This document shows positions 42,136-52,317 of a stretch of DNA of 64,000 nt, one piece after another (position 1 is the first letter of the stretch; the number at the start of each line of letters is the position of its first letter). This DNA comes from Cohnella sp. WQ 127256 (GTDB taxonomy: Bacteria > Bacillota > Bacilli > Paenibacillales > Paenibacillaceae). The stretch is from contig NZ_JAMZCY010000002.1 of assembly GCF_024519285.1 (NCBI RefSeq), positions 310,001 through 374,000 on the forward strand. Direction: 5' to 3'. Position numbers and translations under genes: made by a program. The notes under the pieces were generated by a model, which worked only from the letters and a program-made list of their open reading frames with translations, had not been told where the DNA came from and ran no database searches.

Positions 42136-43707
42136 ATGTACAAAGCCGTATTAGTAGACGACGAGAATTACGACTTAGAAGGACTGCGACAGCTCATTCC
42201 GTGGACAGAGCTCGGGATCGAGGTTGTATGTAGCGAGAATCGCTCGTTATCGGCTATGAGCTATATCGACCAACATCCGGTTGATATTCTTGTAACCGAT
42301 ATTAAAATGCCAGTATTAACTGGTTTAGAGCTGTCACGGAAGGCGCTGGACAAAAATCCGAATCTCAAAACGATCTTCATAAGCGGTTATCAAGATTTCG
42401 AATATGCCAAACAAGCGCTTAACCTGAAGGCGGATGGTTACCTCCTCAAGCCGGTCGATGATGACGAAATCGTGGAGCTGCTTCGTAAGGTTGTCGCAGA
42501 GATCGACGATACACGTAAGAAAAATAATGAGCAGTCCCACTTCACTGAATCGTTCGCGTTTATCAAGAGTGATTTCCTGCAGCATCTGCTTGAGGGAAGA
42601 ATCAATCAAGAGGCGCTACCCGCATTTTTAGCGCGGTATCCTTTGGATATCCCTACTGGAACTGCCATAGCAGTAATTATTGAATTGGATGATGTGCTCT
42701 GGAAGAACAAGCTAATGCCAGATGCAGGACAAGCAGCATTACGTGCTGCAACGACGATAATAACGGAATATATCGATGATCATAAGTTAGGTCCGTGGTG
42801 TAAGCTCTCTTCTTCACAGTTTGCCCTAATCTATCAAGAAGAGGCTGCTCGGCTAGAGGATGCTTTAGCGGATCTGAATGAATACGTACAACGTAATACC
42901 TATTTTACTCTCACCTCGAGCTATGGAGATTTGGTCGCTTTTCCTGATCAGATTACCCAATCATTTACACAAGCTAAAGAATTAATCGGTAACAAAATGT
43001 TTCTAGGTAAAAATAGAATCATTCCTCCGAGGCTAGCCAAGCTTCAAATCGCCAAGGATGCTAAGGATCTGAATGCAATTCTAGATGCGATGTTCATGGC
43101 AGTTGCCAGCTATGATCTAGTTAAAATTTGCGACGGTATGGATGACTTGTTTGATAATGTAAGAACATTCGAGCATCCTGTGAAAGTATATAGCTTTTCT
43201 ATTCATATCGCTTCCAAGCTGGAAGCGTATTTGAACACCGTTAACGAAACGTATGACAGCTTACTTGGCTGGGAGTTCGAGCATCTGGATGTCATCCGAC
43301 AATTCGAGACGACAGAGGATATCAAATCGTGGCTCCGCAAGACGGTGTTCGAGATTTCGGAAAGATTGTTCTTAAAAAAGCAAAGCAAGAGTCGTCGAAT
43401 AATTGAGCCGATAGAACAGTATATTCAAGCTCATCTAGCCGAAGAAATTACGCTAAGGGAAATCGCAAACAAGTTCTCCTACTCCGCCAATCATATGGGC
43501 TTCTTGTTCAAGGAGCAGACGGGGGAGAGCTTTAACGATTATTTGGTGCGCAATCGGATGGAAAAGGCGAGAAATCTTCTACAAGAGCCAACACTTAAAA
43601 TCTATGAAGTGGCTGATCAAGTCGGTTACAAAAGTCTAGCTTACTTCAGCAGGCTGTTTCGTGAGCATTATGGTATTACTCCGGGAGACTATCGAAAGCA
43701 GAGTTGA
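42136..43707 (+). CDS. Two-component response regulator with AraC-type DNA-binding domain (YesN-like)
   Basis: The 523-residue regulator has a receiver domain (residues 1-125) with phospho-acceptor D55 (LVTDIKMPV) and K104-like switch LKPVDDDEI, a long middle region, and a C-terminal AraC helix-turn-helix pair (about 425-520) with YKSLAYFSRLFREHYGITPG. It is coupled to the adjacent sensor kinase by an overlapping stop/start. In this group the pair senses extracellular sugars and activates the neighbouring importer, here probably the LplABC-type genes upstream. Confidence 0.9.
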   Translation: MYKAVLVDDENYDLEGLRQLIPWTELGIEVVCSENRSLSAMSYIDQHPVDILVTDIKMPVLTGLELSRKALDKNPNLKTIFISGYQDFEYAKQALNLKADGYLLKPVDDDEIVELLRKVVAEIDDTRKKNNEQSHFTESFAFIKSDFLQHLLEGRINQEALPAFLARYPLDIPTGTAIAVIIELDDVLWKNKLMPDAGQAALRAATTIITEYIDDHKLGPWCKLSSSQFALIYQEEAARLEDALADLNEYVQRNTYFTLTSSYGDLVAFPDQITQSFTQAKELIGNKMFLGKNRIIPPRLAKLQIAKDAKDLNAILDAMFMAVASYDLVKICDGMDDLFDNVRTFEHPVKVYSFSIHIASKLEAYLNTVNETYDSLLGWEFEHLDVIRQFETTEDIKSWLRKTVFEISERLFLKKQSKSRRIIEPIEQYIQAHLAEEITLREIANKFSYSANHMGFLFKEQTGESFNDYLVRNRMEKARNLLQEPTLKIYEVADQVGYKSLAYFSRLFREHYGITPGDYRKQS

Positions 43708-45497
43708 TATTCGTGTCCATAGTGACTCATGTATCTAAGACCAGATCCAAGGCCTATATTCCACTTCGTTATAAGTTATTGATCTCTTACCTGTTCCTCG
43801 TCTTGACTCCCGTTATCGTCATTGGGAGCTATTCCTACGTCTCTTCAGTTAAATCAAGCGAGGAGCATACCCGCAGCAATCTGGAGATCGCGGTCAAGCA
43901 GATCGGGAGTAATGTGGACTATCGGCTGGCGGACGTCATTCGTGGAGCCGATGATATTTTTTCGGATCAAGCCTTGTCGAGAATTTTCTCGGGATACTAT
44001 TTGGATTATGAGAAATATACGATTACAACCCAATACATCATGCCCAAGCTAGAGTCAGCGGTAAATTTGCCGTTATTGGATGCGAAGCTTTCGGTCTTTC
44101 TAAGCAATAAAAATATTAGCGAGTTCTATTACATAAGCGAGTTTTATTTCGATGAGCAAAAGGGTAAGGGGCAGGAGACTAGTGGGCGGCAATATTCTAT
44201 TTTTCATATGGATAGAATTGAGAATAAAGAATGGTTTAAGTCTTTGTCAATGACTTATGAAACCAAAGCGTGGAAGCAGATCGAGGATGACGTCGCCAAG
44301 GGCAGCATTTCGTTCCTCCGCCCTATTATCAATTATGAGACGCTTTCTCCCATTGGATTAATCAATATGAGCGTGAAGCTCAAAGATGTTTTCTACGATG
44401 TGGACTTTACGAAATTAGGCGATAATAGCCTTTTATTCGTTATCGATGACAACAATAATCTACTCTATACGAGTTCAAGATCCCAACCTAATTTGAATTT
44501 TCCCTCCGTAGCTAAAGACGGATTCGTCAGTCAATCGAATGACTATATGCAAATTAAACATCGGATTAACAACATGAACGCTAGCATTGTGGCCTTAATT
44601 CCAACAAACTCCTTCCAGGAAAATTCCAAGCAGGTTCGTAACTTGACCATTCTGATCTGCATGGTTAGCTTGCTCGTGCTTACGTTGATAAGTTGGCTAA
44701 TGTCTCGATATTTCTCCAAGCGGTTTATGAAATTGATCCGATCCCTTAAGGCGTTCAAAGAAGGGGATTTCCACAAACGGATGGTCGTACCCGGTAAGGA
44801 TGAATTTTCGCAAATCGGCGAAGCTTTCAATGATATGGCGTCCAATATGGAGAAGCTGATCGATGAAGTGTACTTAAGTAAATTAGAGAAGAAGGAAGTT
44901 GAACTGCAAGTTCTTCATTCGCAGATGAACCCTCACTTCCTCTATAATACGTTCTCCTCGATTAGCCGGATGGCGAAGCTGGGGGAAATCGATAAGATGC
45001 ATGAGATGGTTCGCGGTTTGGCGAAGTTCTACCGATTGTCGCTGAATAAAGGTGAGATGATCATCTCCATCGATAAGGAAATGCAGATTATTCAGTCCTA
45101 TGTGGACATTCAACGAATCAAGTTTGCGAATCGGATCATTGTACAATATGACATCGACGAGGAAGTTTTGGCGTATGATACGGTCAAATTCATTCTTCAA
45201 CCGTTTGTTGAAAACGTCTTGGAGCACGCTTGGTACGATGACGAAATCCACCTATCTATTAGCGTAACTTCGGAAGGTGAAGATGTGGTCATGCAGGTTC
45301 AAGACAATGGGATTGGGATGAAGGAGGAAATGATCGAGCAGGTGCTAGACCCATCGGAGAAGGGGATAGGATACGGTATTCGCAATGTCGATCAGAGAAT
45401 CAAGCTACAATTCGGCAAAGCATACGGGGTAGCCATTACAAGTTCGATCGGGGAAGGCACAACCGTGCAAATCCGGTTTCCGAAGTATACGAGATAG
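43704..45497 (+). CDS. Sensor histidine kinase, YesM type
   Basis: The 597-residue membrane kinase has a first helix near residues 25-45, an extracytoplasmic sensing domain (Cache-like) to about 315, a second helix (LTILICMVSLLVLTLISWLM), a HAMP domain and a His-kinase domain with H-box LHSQMNPHFLYNTFSS. The ATPase lobe has FVENVLEHAWYDD (N-box), DNGIGMKEEM and GYGIRNVDQRI. The start codon is uncertain: TTG at 43704 overlaps the YesN stop, while GTG at 43713 or 43722 would also keep the first helix. It partners the YesN-like regulator. Confidence 0.88.
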   Translation: MIFVSIVTHVSKTRSKAYIPLRYKLLISYLFLVLTPVIVIGSYSYVSSVKSSEEHTRSNLEIAVKQIGSNVDYRLADVIRGADDIFSDQALSRIFSGYYLDYEKYTITTQYIMPKLESAVNLPLLDAKLSVFLSNKNISEFYYISEFYFDEQKGKGQETSGRQYSIFHMDRIENKEWFKSLSMTYETKAWKQIEDDVAKGSISFLRPIINYETLSPIGLINMSVKLKDVFYDVDFTKLGDNSLLFVIDDNNNLLYTSSRSQPNLNFPSVAKDGFVSQSNDYMQIKHRINNMNASIVALIPTNSFQENSKQVRNLTILICMVSLLVLTLISWLMSRYFSKRFMKLIRSLKAFKEGDFHKRMVVPGKDEFSQIGEAFNDMASNMEKLIDEVYLSKLEKKEVELQVLHSQMNPHFLYNTFSSISRMAKLGEIDKMHEMVRGLAKFYRLSLNKGEMIISIDKEMQIIQSYVDIQRIKFANRIIVQYDIDEEVLAYDTVKFILQPFVENVLEHAWYDDEIHLSISVTSEGEDVVMQVQDNGIGMKEEMIEQVLDPSEKGIGYGIRNVDQRIKLQFGKAYGVAITSSIGEGTTVQIRFPKYTR

Positions 45498-45708
45498 TGT
45501 TAGTGGGTGGAGAGCTGCAGTTCGATGGGAACGAACTAGAGCGTCCTAAAGGATCTACTATATTATTCCCCAGGAGCCAGGAGCTTCAACGACAATCATT
45601 CCGCGCTATTATGGGGAGTATTGGCTCAATAGAAGGAAAATCGTACGCTAACAACCGTAAGTGGACCTTACTTGAAATCAATCCATAATGTAACATTCCA
45701 TATGAACA

Positions 45709-45722
45709 AGTAAGCGTTAACA
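45709..45722 (+). promoter_or_regulatory. cre-like site ahead of the GH95 gene
   Basis: AGTAAGCGTTAACA matches the B. subtilis CcpA consensus TGWAANCGNTNWCA at 13 of 14 positions and lies 32 bases before the likely start. It suggests carbon catabolite control. The 211 bases between the kinase and this site contain no other recognisable element. Confidence 0.6.
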
Positions 45723-45753
45723 TTACTATTACTGGGCTATGGGGTGGTACATC

Positions 45754-48069
45754 ATGAGTGGAATGAAGCTTAAATATTCGCGTCCCGCGACGAGTTGGTC
45801 GCAGGGGCTTCCCATAGGGAACGGAAGAATCGGTGCTGTCGTTCAAGGTGGTATAGAGAGAGAAAAATGGAGTTTAACAGAAGTGACTTACTGGTCAGGT
45901 CAGTCTGAGAAGATCGACAGCTCATCTCAAGGAAAAGCCGATCTAAAGCGGATGAGGGATGCTTTCTTCTCTGGGGACTATCGTCAAGGAAAGCAACTGG
46001 CTCAACAAGTTCTTCAGCCTGCTAAGATAAATTTCGGTACGAATTTGTCACTCTGTGATCTTACGCTGCGATTCGACTCGCAGGGGGATCAATTCAGGCG
46101 TGAGCTTGATTTAGAAGACGCTATTGTTCATCATTCCTATCAGGTCAATGGAATGAGCTATACCCGCGAAATCCTCGCGTCCCATGCAGATGGCATTGTA
46201 GCTTCTCGATTACGCAGCGAACAACCAGGAGGCGTATCCTTCGTTCTTGCGCTTCAAGGAAGGACTCCGAGCTTTACGACATCGGTTACGGAAGAAGGGA
46301 CGATTCTCTTCGCCGGTCAAGCGACTGAAAGCATGCATAGTGACGGAAGCTGTGGAGTCTACTCCCGAGGAGCGGTCAAAGTCGTCGCCAAGGGAGGAAC
46401 GGTCGCCGAGGAAGCAGGAGCGATTATCGTCAATGACGCTGATGAGGCGTTCATATACTTCGCCGTTGCAACCGACTTTGAACAAAGCGACGAGGGCTGG
46501 AAGCAGGAAAGCATCAAGCAGTTGGATCAAGCACTGTCTAAAGGATACGAGCTCATAAGAGCGGACCATATTGCCGACTATCGCAAGCTATATGCGAGAG
46601 TGAGTCTTGAACTAGGAAGTTCCGATCGTTCGGAGATCTCGGTAGAAGAAAGAATAAGGCTGCTTATGGAAGAACAAGGGGATGACCCGCAGCTATTCGC
46701 TTTATTCTATCAATACGGTCGTTATCTCATGATAGCAGGCTCTCGGGAGGATTCTCCCTTGCCGATGAATTTGCAGGGATTATGGAATGATGGAGAAGCA
46801 AACCGTATGCAATGGAGCTGCGATTATCATCTCGACGTCAATACGCAGATGAATTATTTTCCGACGGAGACAGGCAATTTGGCGGAATGTCACGTTCCGC
46901 TAATGACATTCATCGAACAACTGGCAATAGCGGGGAGATCAGCGGCTAGCCAATTCTACGGCTGCGAGGGCTGGGTAGCTCATGTGTTTACGAATGTATG
47001 GGGATTCGCCTCGCCGGGCTGGGAAACCTCTTGGGGACTGAATGTGACCGGGGGCTTGTGGATCGCAACACACTTGAGGGAGCATTATGAATTCAGCTTA
47101 GACCAATCATTCTTAAGAGAGACGGCCTATCCCGTTCTGAAAGAGGCGACTGCATTTTTCCTGGATTACATGACTATACATCCGCAATATGGGTGGTTAG
47201 TTACCGGACCTTCTAATTCACCGGAAAACAGCTTTTACTTAAACAATGATCAAGAGAATGCAGATAACGAATATCAGCTTTCGATGGGCTCCACGATGGA
47301 TCAGATGCTCGTGAGAGACTTGTTTGAATTCTGCTTGGCTTCTGCCGAAGCATTGGATACGGATCAAGAGCTTCAGGTTAAACTAAAGCATTCGATCGCA
47401 TTGCTTCCGCCCCTACAGATAGGGAAGAGAGGGCAACTGCAGGAGTGGCTGGAGGATTATGGGGAAGCTCAGCCCGATCATAGGCATTTGTCTCATCTTT
47501 TCGGTCTCTATCCGGGAAATCAGATTACGCCGCACGGCACTCCGGAGTTAAGTGTAGCGGCTAGAATGACACTGGATAATCGCATGGGACGCGCGGAGCT
47601 AGAGGATGTCGAGTTTACGCTTGCGATGATCGCGGCGAGCTTTGCCAGATTAAGAGACGGTGCGAACGCGCATAAGCAGCTGAAATATTTAATAGGCCGG
47701 CTATGCTTCGACAATCTGTTTACTTACTCCAAGGCCGGAATTGCGGGTGCGGAAACGAATATTTTCGTAGCGGATGGCAATTTCGGAGGAACGGCGGCGG
47801 TTGGAGAGATGCTACTACAAAGCCATGCGGGTGAAATCGATCTCTTGCCAGCTCTACCCGTTGAATGGAAGACTGGCAACGTTTCGGGCCTTAGAGTTAA
47901 GGGGAACGCGGAGGTAGATATGGTGTGGGAGAACGGTGTATTGATCGAAGCTACCATAAAAGCTTTTGTAGCGAGACGAGCAGCTTTAAGATATGGAAGT
48001 TTAACGGTTCATCTTGATTTAGAGCCAGGGTATATATATAAGCTGGATGGTCAACTACGTACTCTATAA
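45754..48069 (+). CDS. Glycoside hydrolase family 95 (alpha-L-fucosidase / L-galactosidase type)
   Basis: The 771-residue cytoplasmic hydrolase opens with the GH95 beta domain (YSRPATSWSQGLPIGNGRIG). The (alpha/alpha)6 barrel carries the family catalytic region: CDYHLDVNTQMNYFPTETGN (with the Asn pair), GPSNSPENSFYL (general acid Glu) and PDHRHLSHLFGLYPGNQ (Asp). Known GH95 members cleave alpha-1,2-L-fucosides or L-galactosides. No signal peptide is present, so imported oligosaccharides are the likely substrate. I prefer the ATG at 45754, six bases from GGGGTGG, to the frame start at 45739. Confidence 0.89.
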   Translation: MSGMKLKYSRPATSWSQGLPIGNGRIGAVVQGGIEREKWSLTEVTYWSGQSEKIDSSSQGKADLKRMRDAFFSGDYRQGKQLAQQVLQPAKINFGTNLSLCDLTLRFDSQGDQFRRELDLEDAIVHHSYQVNGMSYTREILASHADGIVASRLRSEQPGGVSFVLALQGRTPSFTTSVTEEGTILFAGQATESMHSDGSCGVYSRGAVKVVAKGGTVAEEAGAIIVNDADEAFIYFAVATDFEQSDEGWKQESIKQLDQALSKGYELIRADHIADYRKLYARVSLELGSSDRSEISVEERIRLLMEEQGDDPQLFALFYQYGRYLMIAGSREDSPLPMNLQGLWNDGEANRMQWSCDYHLDVNTQMNYFPTETGNLAECHVPLMTFIEQLAIAGRSAASQFYGCEGWVAHVFTNVWGFASPGWETSWGLNVTGGLWIATHLREHYEFSLDQSFLRETAYPVLKEATAFFLDYMTIHPQYGWLVTGPSNSPENSFYLNNDQENADNEYQLSMGSTMDQMLVRDLFEFCLASAEALDTDQELQVKLKHSIALLPPLQIGKRGQLQEWLEDYGEAQPDHRHLSHLFGLYPGNQITPHGTPELSVAARMTLDNRMGRAELEDVEFTLAMIAASFARLRDGANAHKQLKYLIGRLCFDNLFTYSKAGIAGAETNIFVADGNFGGTAAVGEMLLQSHAGEIDLLPALPVEWKTGNVSGLRVKGNAEVDMVWENGVLIEATIKAFVARRAALRYGSLTVHLDLEPGYIYKLDGQLRTL

Positions 48070-48107
48070 ATGAAATAAAAAGAATTTCCGATCTAGGCAC
48101 TGACAAG

Positions 48108-48143
48108 CAACTACGGTGAACTTTTATCGGTAGTTGCTTTTGA
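48108..48143 (+). terminator. Terminator after the GH95 gene
   Basis: GCAACTAC and GTAGTTGC flank a 15-base loop, followed by TTTTGATTTTT. Confidence 0.7.
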
Positions 48144-48183
48144 TTTTTATGAACAAACTTGTTTTTTTATTTTCGATCGGTTA

Positions 48184-48197
48184 TGATAGCGCTCTCA
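48184..48197 (+). promoter_or_regulatory. cre-like site ahead of the membrane AraC regulator
   Basis: TGATAGCGCTCTCA agrees with TGWAANCGNTNWCA at 13 of 14 positions and lies 21 bases before the start codon, close enough for CcpA to block transcription. Confidence 0.6.
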
Positions 48198-48218
48198 ATC
48201 TTGGAAGGAGGATGATTC

Positions 48219-50519
48219 ATGCCCAAGTATTCCAAAGTGTTCAGGAAATTTCTGTTCTCTTACATCGTCATCCTGATCATTCCTAGCATAGCCGGATTTA
48301 TGTCCTACCGAACTTCTATTACAGTTACGCAATCGGTTTCGATAGAGAACAGCGTGACCCAACTGCAGAAGAGCAAAGAAATTCTGGAGCGAAGAATGGC
48401 CGAGGTAGAAGGGTTTACTAGACAGCTGGCGATTAATCAGGACCTAAGCATCCTGATGAATGAGAAGAGCTCTAGCGACAATTCTAATGTTTACGGGATT
48501 TGGAAAATGATGAGGGATGTTTTGACCTTCGGTCAAACGAATGATTTTCTTCAAAATTTTTTCATTTATTTGAACAATTATAATGTTGTGCTGACACCGG
48601 GGTCTGCATATTTCCGGCCTGAGCATTATTACGAGAACTTTCATTATACAGATATGTCCTTCTCGGAATGGAGGCGGACGATTCTAGGTAAGACGCATAG
48701 AAGCGAGATTCTACCACTTAGCTCGTTCGTCAGCAAAGGAACGGAAACCTCCGTTGTTACTTATATGCAATCGCTGCCGCTGGATAGCTTTAATGGTTCA
48801 TCGCCTGCGATTGCGGTCGTCATTATTGACCAAAAGACGATATCAAACCTATTGTCCGGAATAACCGACCGCTACGGCGGCTGGGCACATATTACCGATG
48901 CCCAAGGACATACGATCGGCTTGCAGGGAATCGAAGAGCAGGATGTAGTAGCCTTGTCCTCGGATAATCGATTTGATAAAGAGAAAGTAAGTCAGTTTTA
49001 TAAGGACGACCTCGTCATAACGATTCGTTCCAGTACGAATGACTGGGTATACCGTGCCGGCATTCCAAGAACGGTGTTAATGGAGAATGCGAATAAGATC
49101 AAGTTGATTACTTGGTCCGTAACCGGGAGCGCGCTAGTCATTGGACTGTTGGTTGGTTTATTGCTGTCATATCGTAACAGTGCGCCAATCAACCGATTGA
49201 TCGGCGTTATGAAAGAGCAATTTGGTCAAGATGGGCAAGCGGGGCATAATGAGTACGATTTCTTACACGGAAATATATCCGAGATGATTACGAATAACAA
49301 GCGGCTGGAGTCTGAGCTTCATCGTCAGCTTCCGCTCGTCAGAGATGCGTTCCTTAAGCGGCTTATCGTTGGTGAATTTCAGACGCGAGAAGAGATTATT
49401 GCCGCGGCTGTCCAAGCGAACGCAGGTTTAAACGGAAATACAGGTTATGTCGGAATTATGCAGGTCAACGGGTATTCAAGTATGGATACGGTGGAAATTC
49501 TTAATGAGTTGAATGCAGCGAGGCTCATTCTCAAGCAAGCGTTGCTTGATTCGGGAAGCTCAGTTCGGATGACCGATATTGGGTCGGACAAGATCGTGTT
49601 TCTATTTGCTTTCGAGGATATGGGGACAGTAATTCAGTTAGGTAAGGAGGAAGTTGATAAGACGCTTCATCGTATTTCCCAGTTTGTATTTGATGAGTAT
49701 CGAATTTCTGTGACAGTGGCACTGGGGGATCTGTTCGACACTGTGACGGAAGTTAGTCATTCCTTCGAGCAGGCCAAGCAAGCTTTGGAGCACTTCGTTC
49801 ATTCGAACAAAAAGGGAATATTCTGGTTTGAAGACACAAGAACGGAGAGTGCTACCTATTATTATCCTTTGGATGTCGAGCTCAGGCTGATTGGTACGAT
49901 TCGCGCGGGTGAGCTAGAAGAATCTAAGAGAATTGTGCAATCCCTATTTATGCAGAATACTGAGCTTAGAGAGCTTTCTTTTGAGATGAAACAGCAGCTG
50001 GTCGGCGAGATGAAGGGAACCTTCCTTAAGCTGCTCGATCAGAAAACGTTCATGGAATCGGAGCTGTTCGAAGGCGTCAAAAATCGGATTATCGAAATTC
50101 AAGCATCGGAATCATTCGATTCTATTCAAGAAGAGATTCGTGGTATTATGGAGGCTTTATGTGGGCTCATTATGAGCAAGAAAAATGATAGTCATACGCG
50201 AATGGTTGAACAGATTAAAGCGTATATCAAAACCACTTACGCAGACCCTGATCTCACGCTCTATCGAGTGGCCGAGCAAGTTGAACGGCCTGAGAAGTAT
50301 ATCTCGCAATTATTCAAAGAGGTGACCGGCATGAATTTATCCGATCACTTGGAGAAGGTTAGAATGGATCATGCGGCATCCATGCTACGGGATAACGAAT
50401 ACACGGTCGATGAAATCGCATCGCGGGTTGGCTATAATAGCTCACATTCCTTCCGGAGAGCGTTCAAAAGGGTAATGGGCATTTCCCCAAGTGCATTCAG
50501 GCAATCCGTAGAAGATTAA
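48219..50519 (+). CDS. Membrane-anchored AraC-family regulator with extracytoplasmic sensor
   Basis: A 766-residue one-component regulator. An N-terminal helix (about 10-30), an extracellular Cache-like region to about 290, a second helix (VTGSALVIGLLVGLLLSYRN) and a long cytoplasmic part end in an AraC domain (about 665-766; DHAASMLRDNEYTVDEIASR and SSHSFRRAFKRVMGISPSAF). It therefore senses outside and binds DNA directly, without a kinase. A lipoprotein gene starts only 15 bases after the stop. AAGGAGG precedes the ATG. It is the best candidate activator of the genes downstream. Confidence 0.88.
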   Translation: MPKYSKVFRKFLFSYIVILIIPSIAGFMSYRTSITVTQSVSIENSVTQLQKSKEILERRMAEVEGFTRQLAINQDLSILMNEKSSSDNSNVYGIWKMMRDVLTFGQTNDFLQNFFIYLNNYNVVLTPGSAYFRPEHYYENFHYTDMSFSEWRRTILGKTHRSEILPLSSFVSKGTETSVVTYMQSLPLDSFNGSSPAIAVVIIDQKTISNLLSGITDRYGGWAHITDAQGHTIGLQGIEEQDVVALSSDNRFDKEKVSQFYKDDLVITIRSSTNDWVYRAGIPRTVLMENANKIKLITWSVTGSALVIGLLVGLLLSYRNSAPINRLIGVMKEQFGQDGQAGHNEYDFLHGNISEMITNNKRLESELHRQLPLVRDAFLKRLIVGEFQTREEIIAAAVQANAGLNGNTGYVGIMQVNGYSSMDTVEILNELNAARLILKQALLDSGSSVRMTDIGSDKIVFLFAFEDMGTVIQLGKEEVDKTLHRISQFVFDEYRISVTVALGDLFDTVTEVSHSFEQAKQALEHFVHSNKKGIFWFEDTRTESATYYYPLDVELRLIGTIRAGELEESKRIVQSLFMQNTELRELSFEMKQQLVGEMKGTFLKLLDQKTFMESELFEGVKNRIIEIQASESFDSIQEEIRGIMEALCGLIMSKKNDSHTRMVEQIKAYIKTTYADPDLTLYRVAEQVERPEKYISQLFKEVTGMNLSDHLEKVRMDHAASMLRDNEYTVDEIASRVGYNSSHSFRRAFKRVMGISPSAFRQSVED

Positions 50520-50534
50520 GGAGGTAGAGTAAAA

Positions 50535-52184
50535 GTGAATAAAAAAATCGGCCTTATCCTAACAGTCCTTATTCACTTTCTCCTATCCGCATGTCGAGCA
50601 GAATCTGATTCTGGTGAAATAAATGCACAAGGTTCTAACGACGCGCTTAAAATCAGAGTTTTCGCCCAGCAGGAATCGACTCAGGACCTTATAACGAACG
50701 ATTTTACAAAGGAACTGGAAGAGCGATTTAACGTAAAGTTTGACTGGAACATCGTTCCATATGTGGGTGCCAAAGAAAAACGACAAATTTCGTTAGCCAG
50801 CGGCAAATATGAGGATGCGTATATTTTAACGACATACATTGATCAATTCTCGCAGGCGGATGTTCTACGTTACGGCAAACAAGGAGTGTTCATTGCCTTA
50901 AACGATTTAATCGATGCTTATGCGCCGCATATCAAGGCAGCAATGGTGAAGGATCCAACTCTAAAGGCTTTTAATACGGCACCAGACGGTCATATTTATG
51001 GCTTGGTCTCGTATAGTCAATGCTTTCATTGCTCCTATCCCAATAAGATGTGGCTGAACACCAAGTGGTTGAAGCAATTGAACCTGGATATGCCAACAAC
51101 GACGGAGGAGTTTAAGAAAGTGCTGCAAGCCTTCAAAACGCGGGACCCTAACGGCAACGGCAAAGCGGATGAAATCCCATTGAGTGGCTCGACGGAGGAT
51201 TTTGGTGTTCGGATCATACCTTATCTCATGAACGGTTTTATCTATGATGACGATAAGAATTATCTGATCCTGACGAACGGAAAAGTAGATACCGCAGCCA
51301 ATAAGCCGGAATGGAGAGAGGGCTTGGCTTATATTAAAGACCTTTACGATGAGGAACTCATAGACCCTGGGGCATTTACGCAAAATTCCGATGCATTCAA
51401 GAAAATCGGCGATAACACGGGGGTGCAGATTCTAGGAGCAGGTGCTGCCATGCATCCCGCGATTTTCGTGGATACTGGACCAGACAACAAACACGGAAGT
51501 GATTATAATCCTGTCCCTCCGTTAGTCGGGCCTCATGCTTCCAACGCAGTATTTAATACCATCGGCGTGAGTCCAGGAGCCAAATTCGTCATTACGGATA
51601 AAGCGAGTAAGGAAGCACAGATTGCCCTCATTAAAATGGTCGACTACATGTATACACCGGAAGGACAAGCATATGCTGAGGTAGGGAAGGAAGGTTTAGA
51701 TTGGAGAAGGCCGATAGAAGGTGAGCTGGCTCTGAATCCTAAGGTTAGACCGGAGTTCACTAGAATTCCACTCAAAGAGGGAGAAAAGTCTAATAACGCC
51801 GGATGGGGTGGGATGGGGCATTTCTATATGCCGAAAGAATACAGAGATAGTTGGGTACAAGGAACAGATATTTATGGCCCTGATGGCTATGAGCGCAGGC
51901 TTTATGAGGCCACGTTGATCTATGAAGGAAAAGAGCCTGAAGAACTGTTTCCGATTTGGTCGGTTTGGATGGATTCGGATGAAGCTGATGAAGCGAATGT
52001 TCTTCATACGAATATTAAAAATTACATTGAAGAGAATGCCCTCCAGTTCATTACGGGGAATAAAAGCTTGAGTGAGGATTGGGACGCTTACGTAAAGAGG
52101 CTGGATGACTTACAGATTAATCGTTATGTAGAGATTATGCAGAAGGCTTACGACAATTCGATTAATGTGCATAAGGATAATTAA
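50535..52184 (+). CDS. Sugar-binding lipoprotein paralogue 1, co-transcribed with the membrane AraC regulator
   Basis: The 549-residue lipoprotein has a lipobox (HFLLSAC) and a family 1 binding-protein fold. It shares long near-identical stretches with the proteins at 52426 and 56339, for instance AKEKRQISLASG, QGVFIALNDLIDAYAP and QCFHCSYPNKMWLNTKW. The Cys-x-x-Cys (CFHC) is unusual for such receptors. The GTG start follows AAGGAGGTAGAG. Its position right after the regulator, with no promoter between, suggests that it presents ligand to the regulator's sensor domain, but plain uptake is possible. Confidence 0.85.
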   Translation: MNKKIGLILTVLIHFLLSACRAESDSGEINAQGSNDALKIRVFAQQESTQDLITNDFTKELEERFNVKFDWNIVPYVGAKEKRQISLASGKYEDAYILTTYIDQFSQADVLRYGKQGVFIALNDLIDAYAPHIKAAMVKDPTLKAFNTAPDGHIYGLVSYSQCFHCSYPNKMWLNTKWLKQLNLDMPTTTEEFKKVLQAFKTRDPNGNGKADEIPLSGSTEDFGVRIIPYLMNGFIYDDDKNYLILTNGKVDTAANKPEWREGLAYIKDLYDEELIDPGAFTQNSDAFKKIGDNTGVQILGAGAAMHPAIFVDTGPDNKHGSDYNPVPPLVGPHASNAVFNTIGVSPGAKFVITDKASKEAQIALIKMVDYMYTPEGQAYAEVGKEGLDWRRPIEGELALNPKVRPEFTRIPLKEGEKSNNAGWGGMGHFYMPKEYRDSWVQGTDIYGPDGYERRLYEATLIYEGKEPEELFPIWSVWMDSDEADEANVLHTNIKNYIEENALQFITGNKSLSEDWDAYVKRLDDLQINRYVEIMQKAYDNSINVHKDN

Positions 52185-52317
52185 TGAATAAATCCCGACG
52201 CCAATGAATGCGACTTCGCCAGCAAATGACGCGAAGCGCATTTTCTTTGTCTTTTCGGCTATATGTAGGGGGATATGGACCCGAGACCGTAAATTGCCCC
52301 TTTGGAGGAGGGTATAC

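Noticed and set aside
45497..45688. A 63-codon open frame after the YesM-like kinase
   Set aside because: It begins at a GTG without a ribosome-binding site, overlaps the kinase stop region and has no recognisable features. The region is better read as promoter DNA for the GH95 gene.
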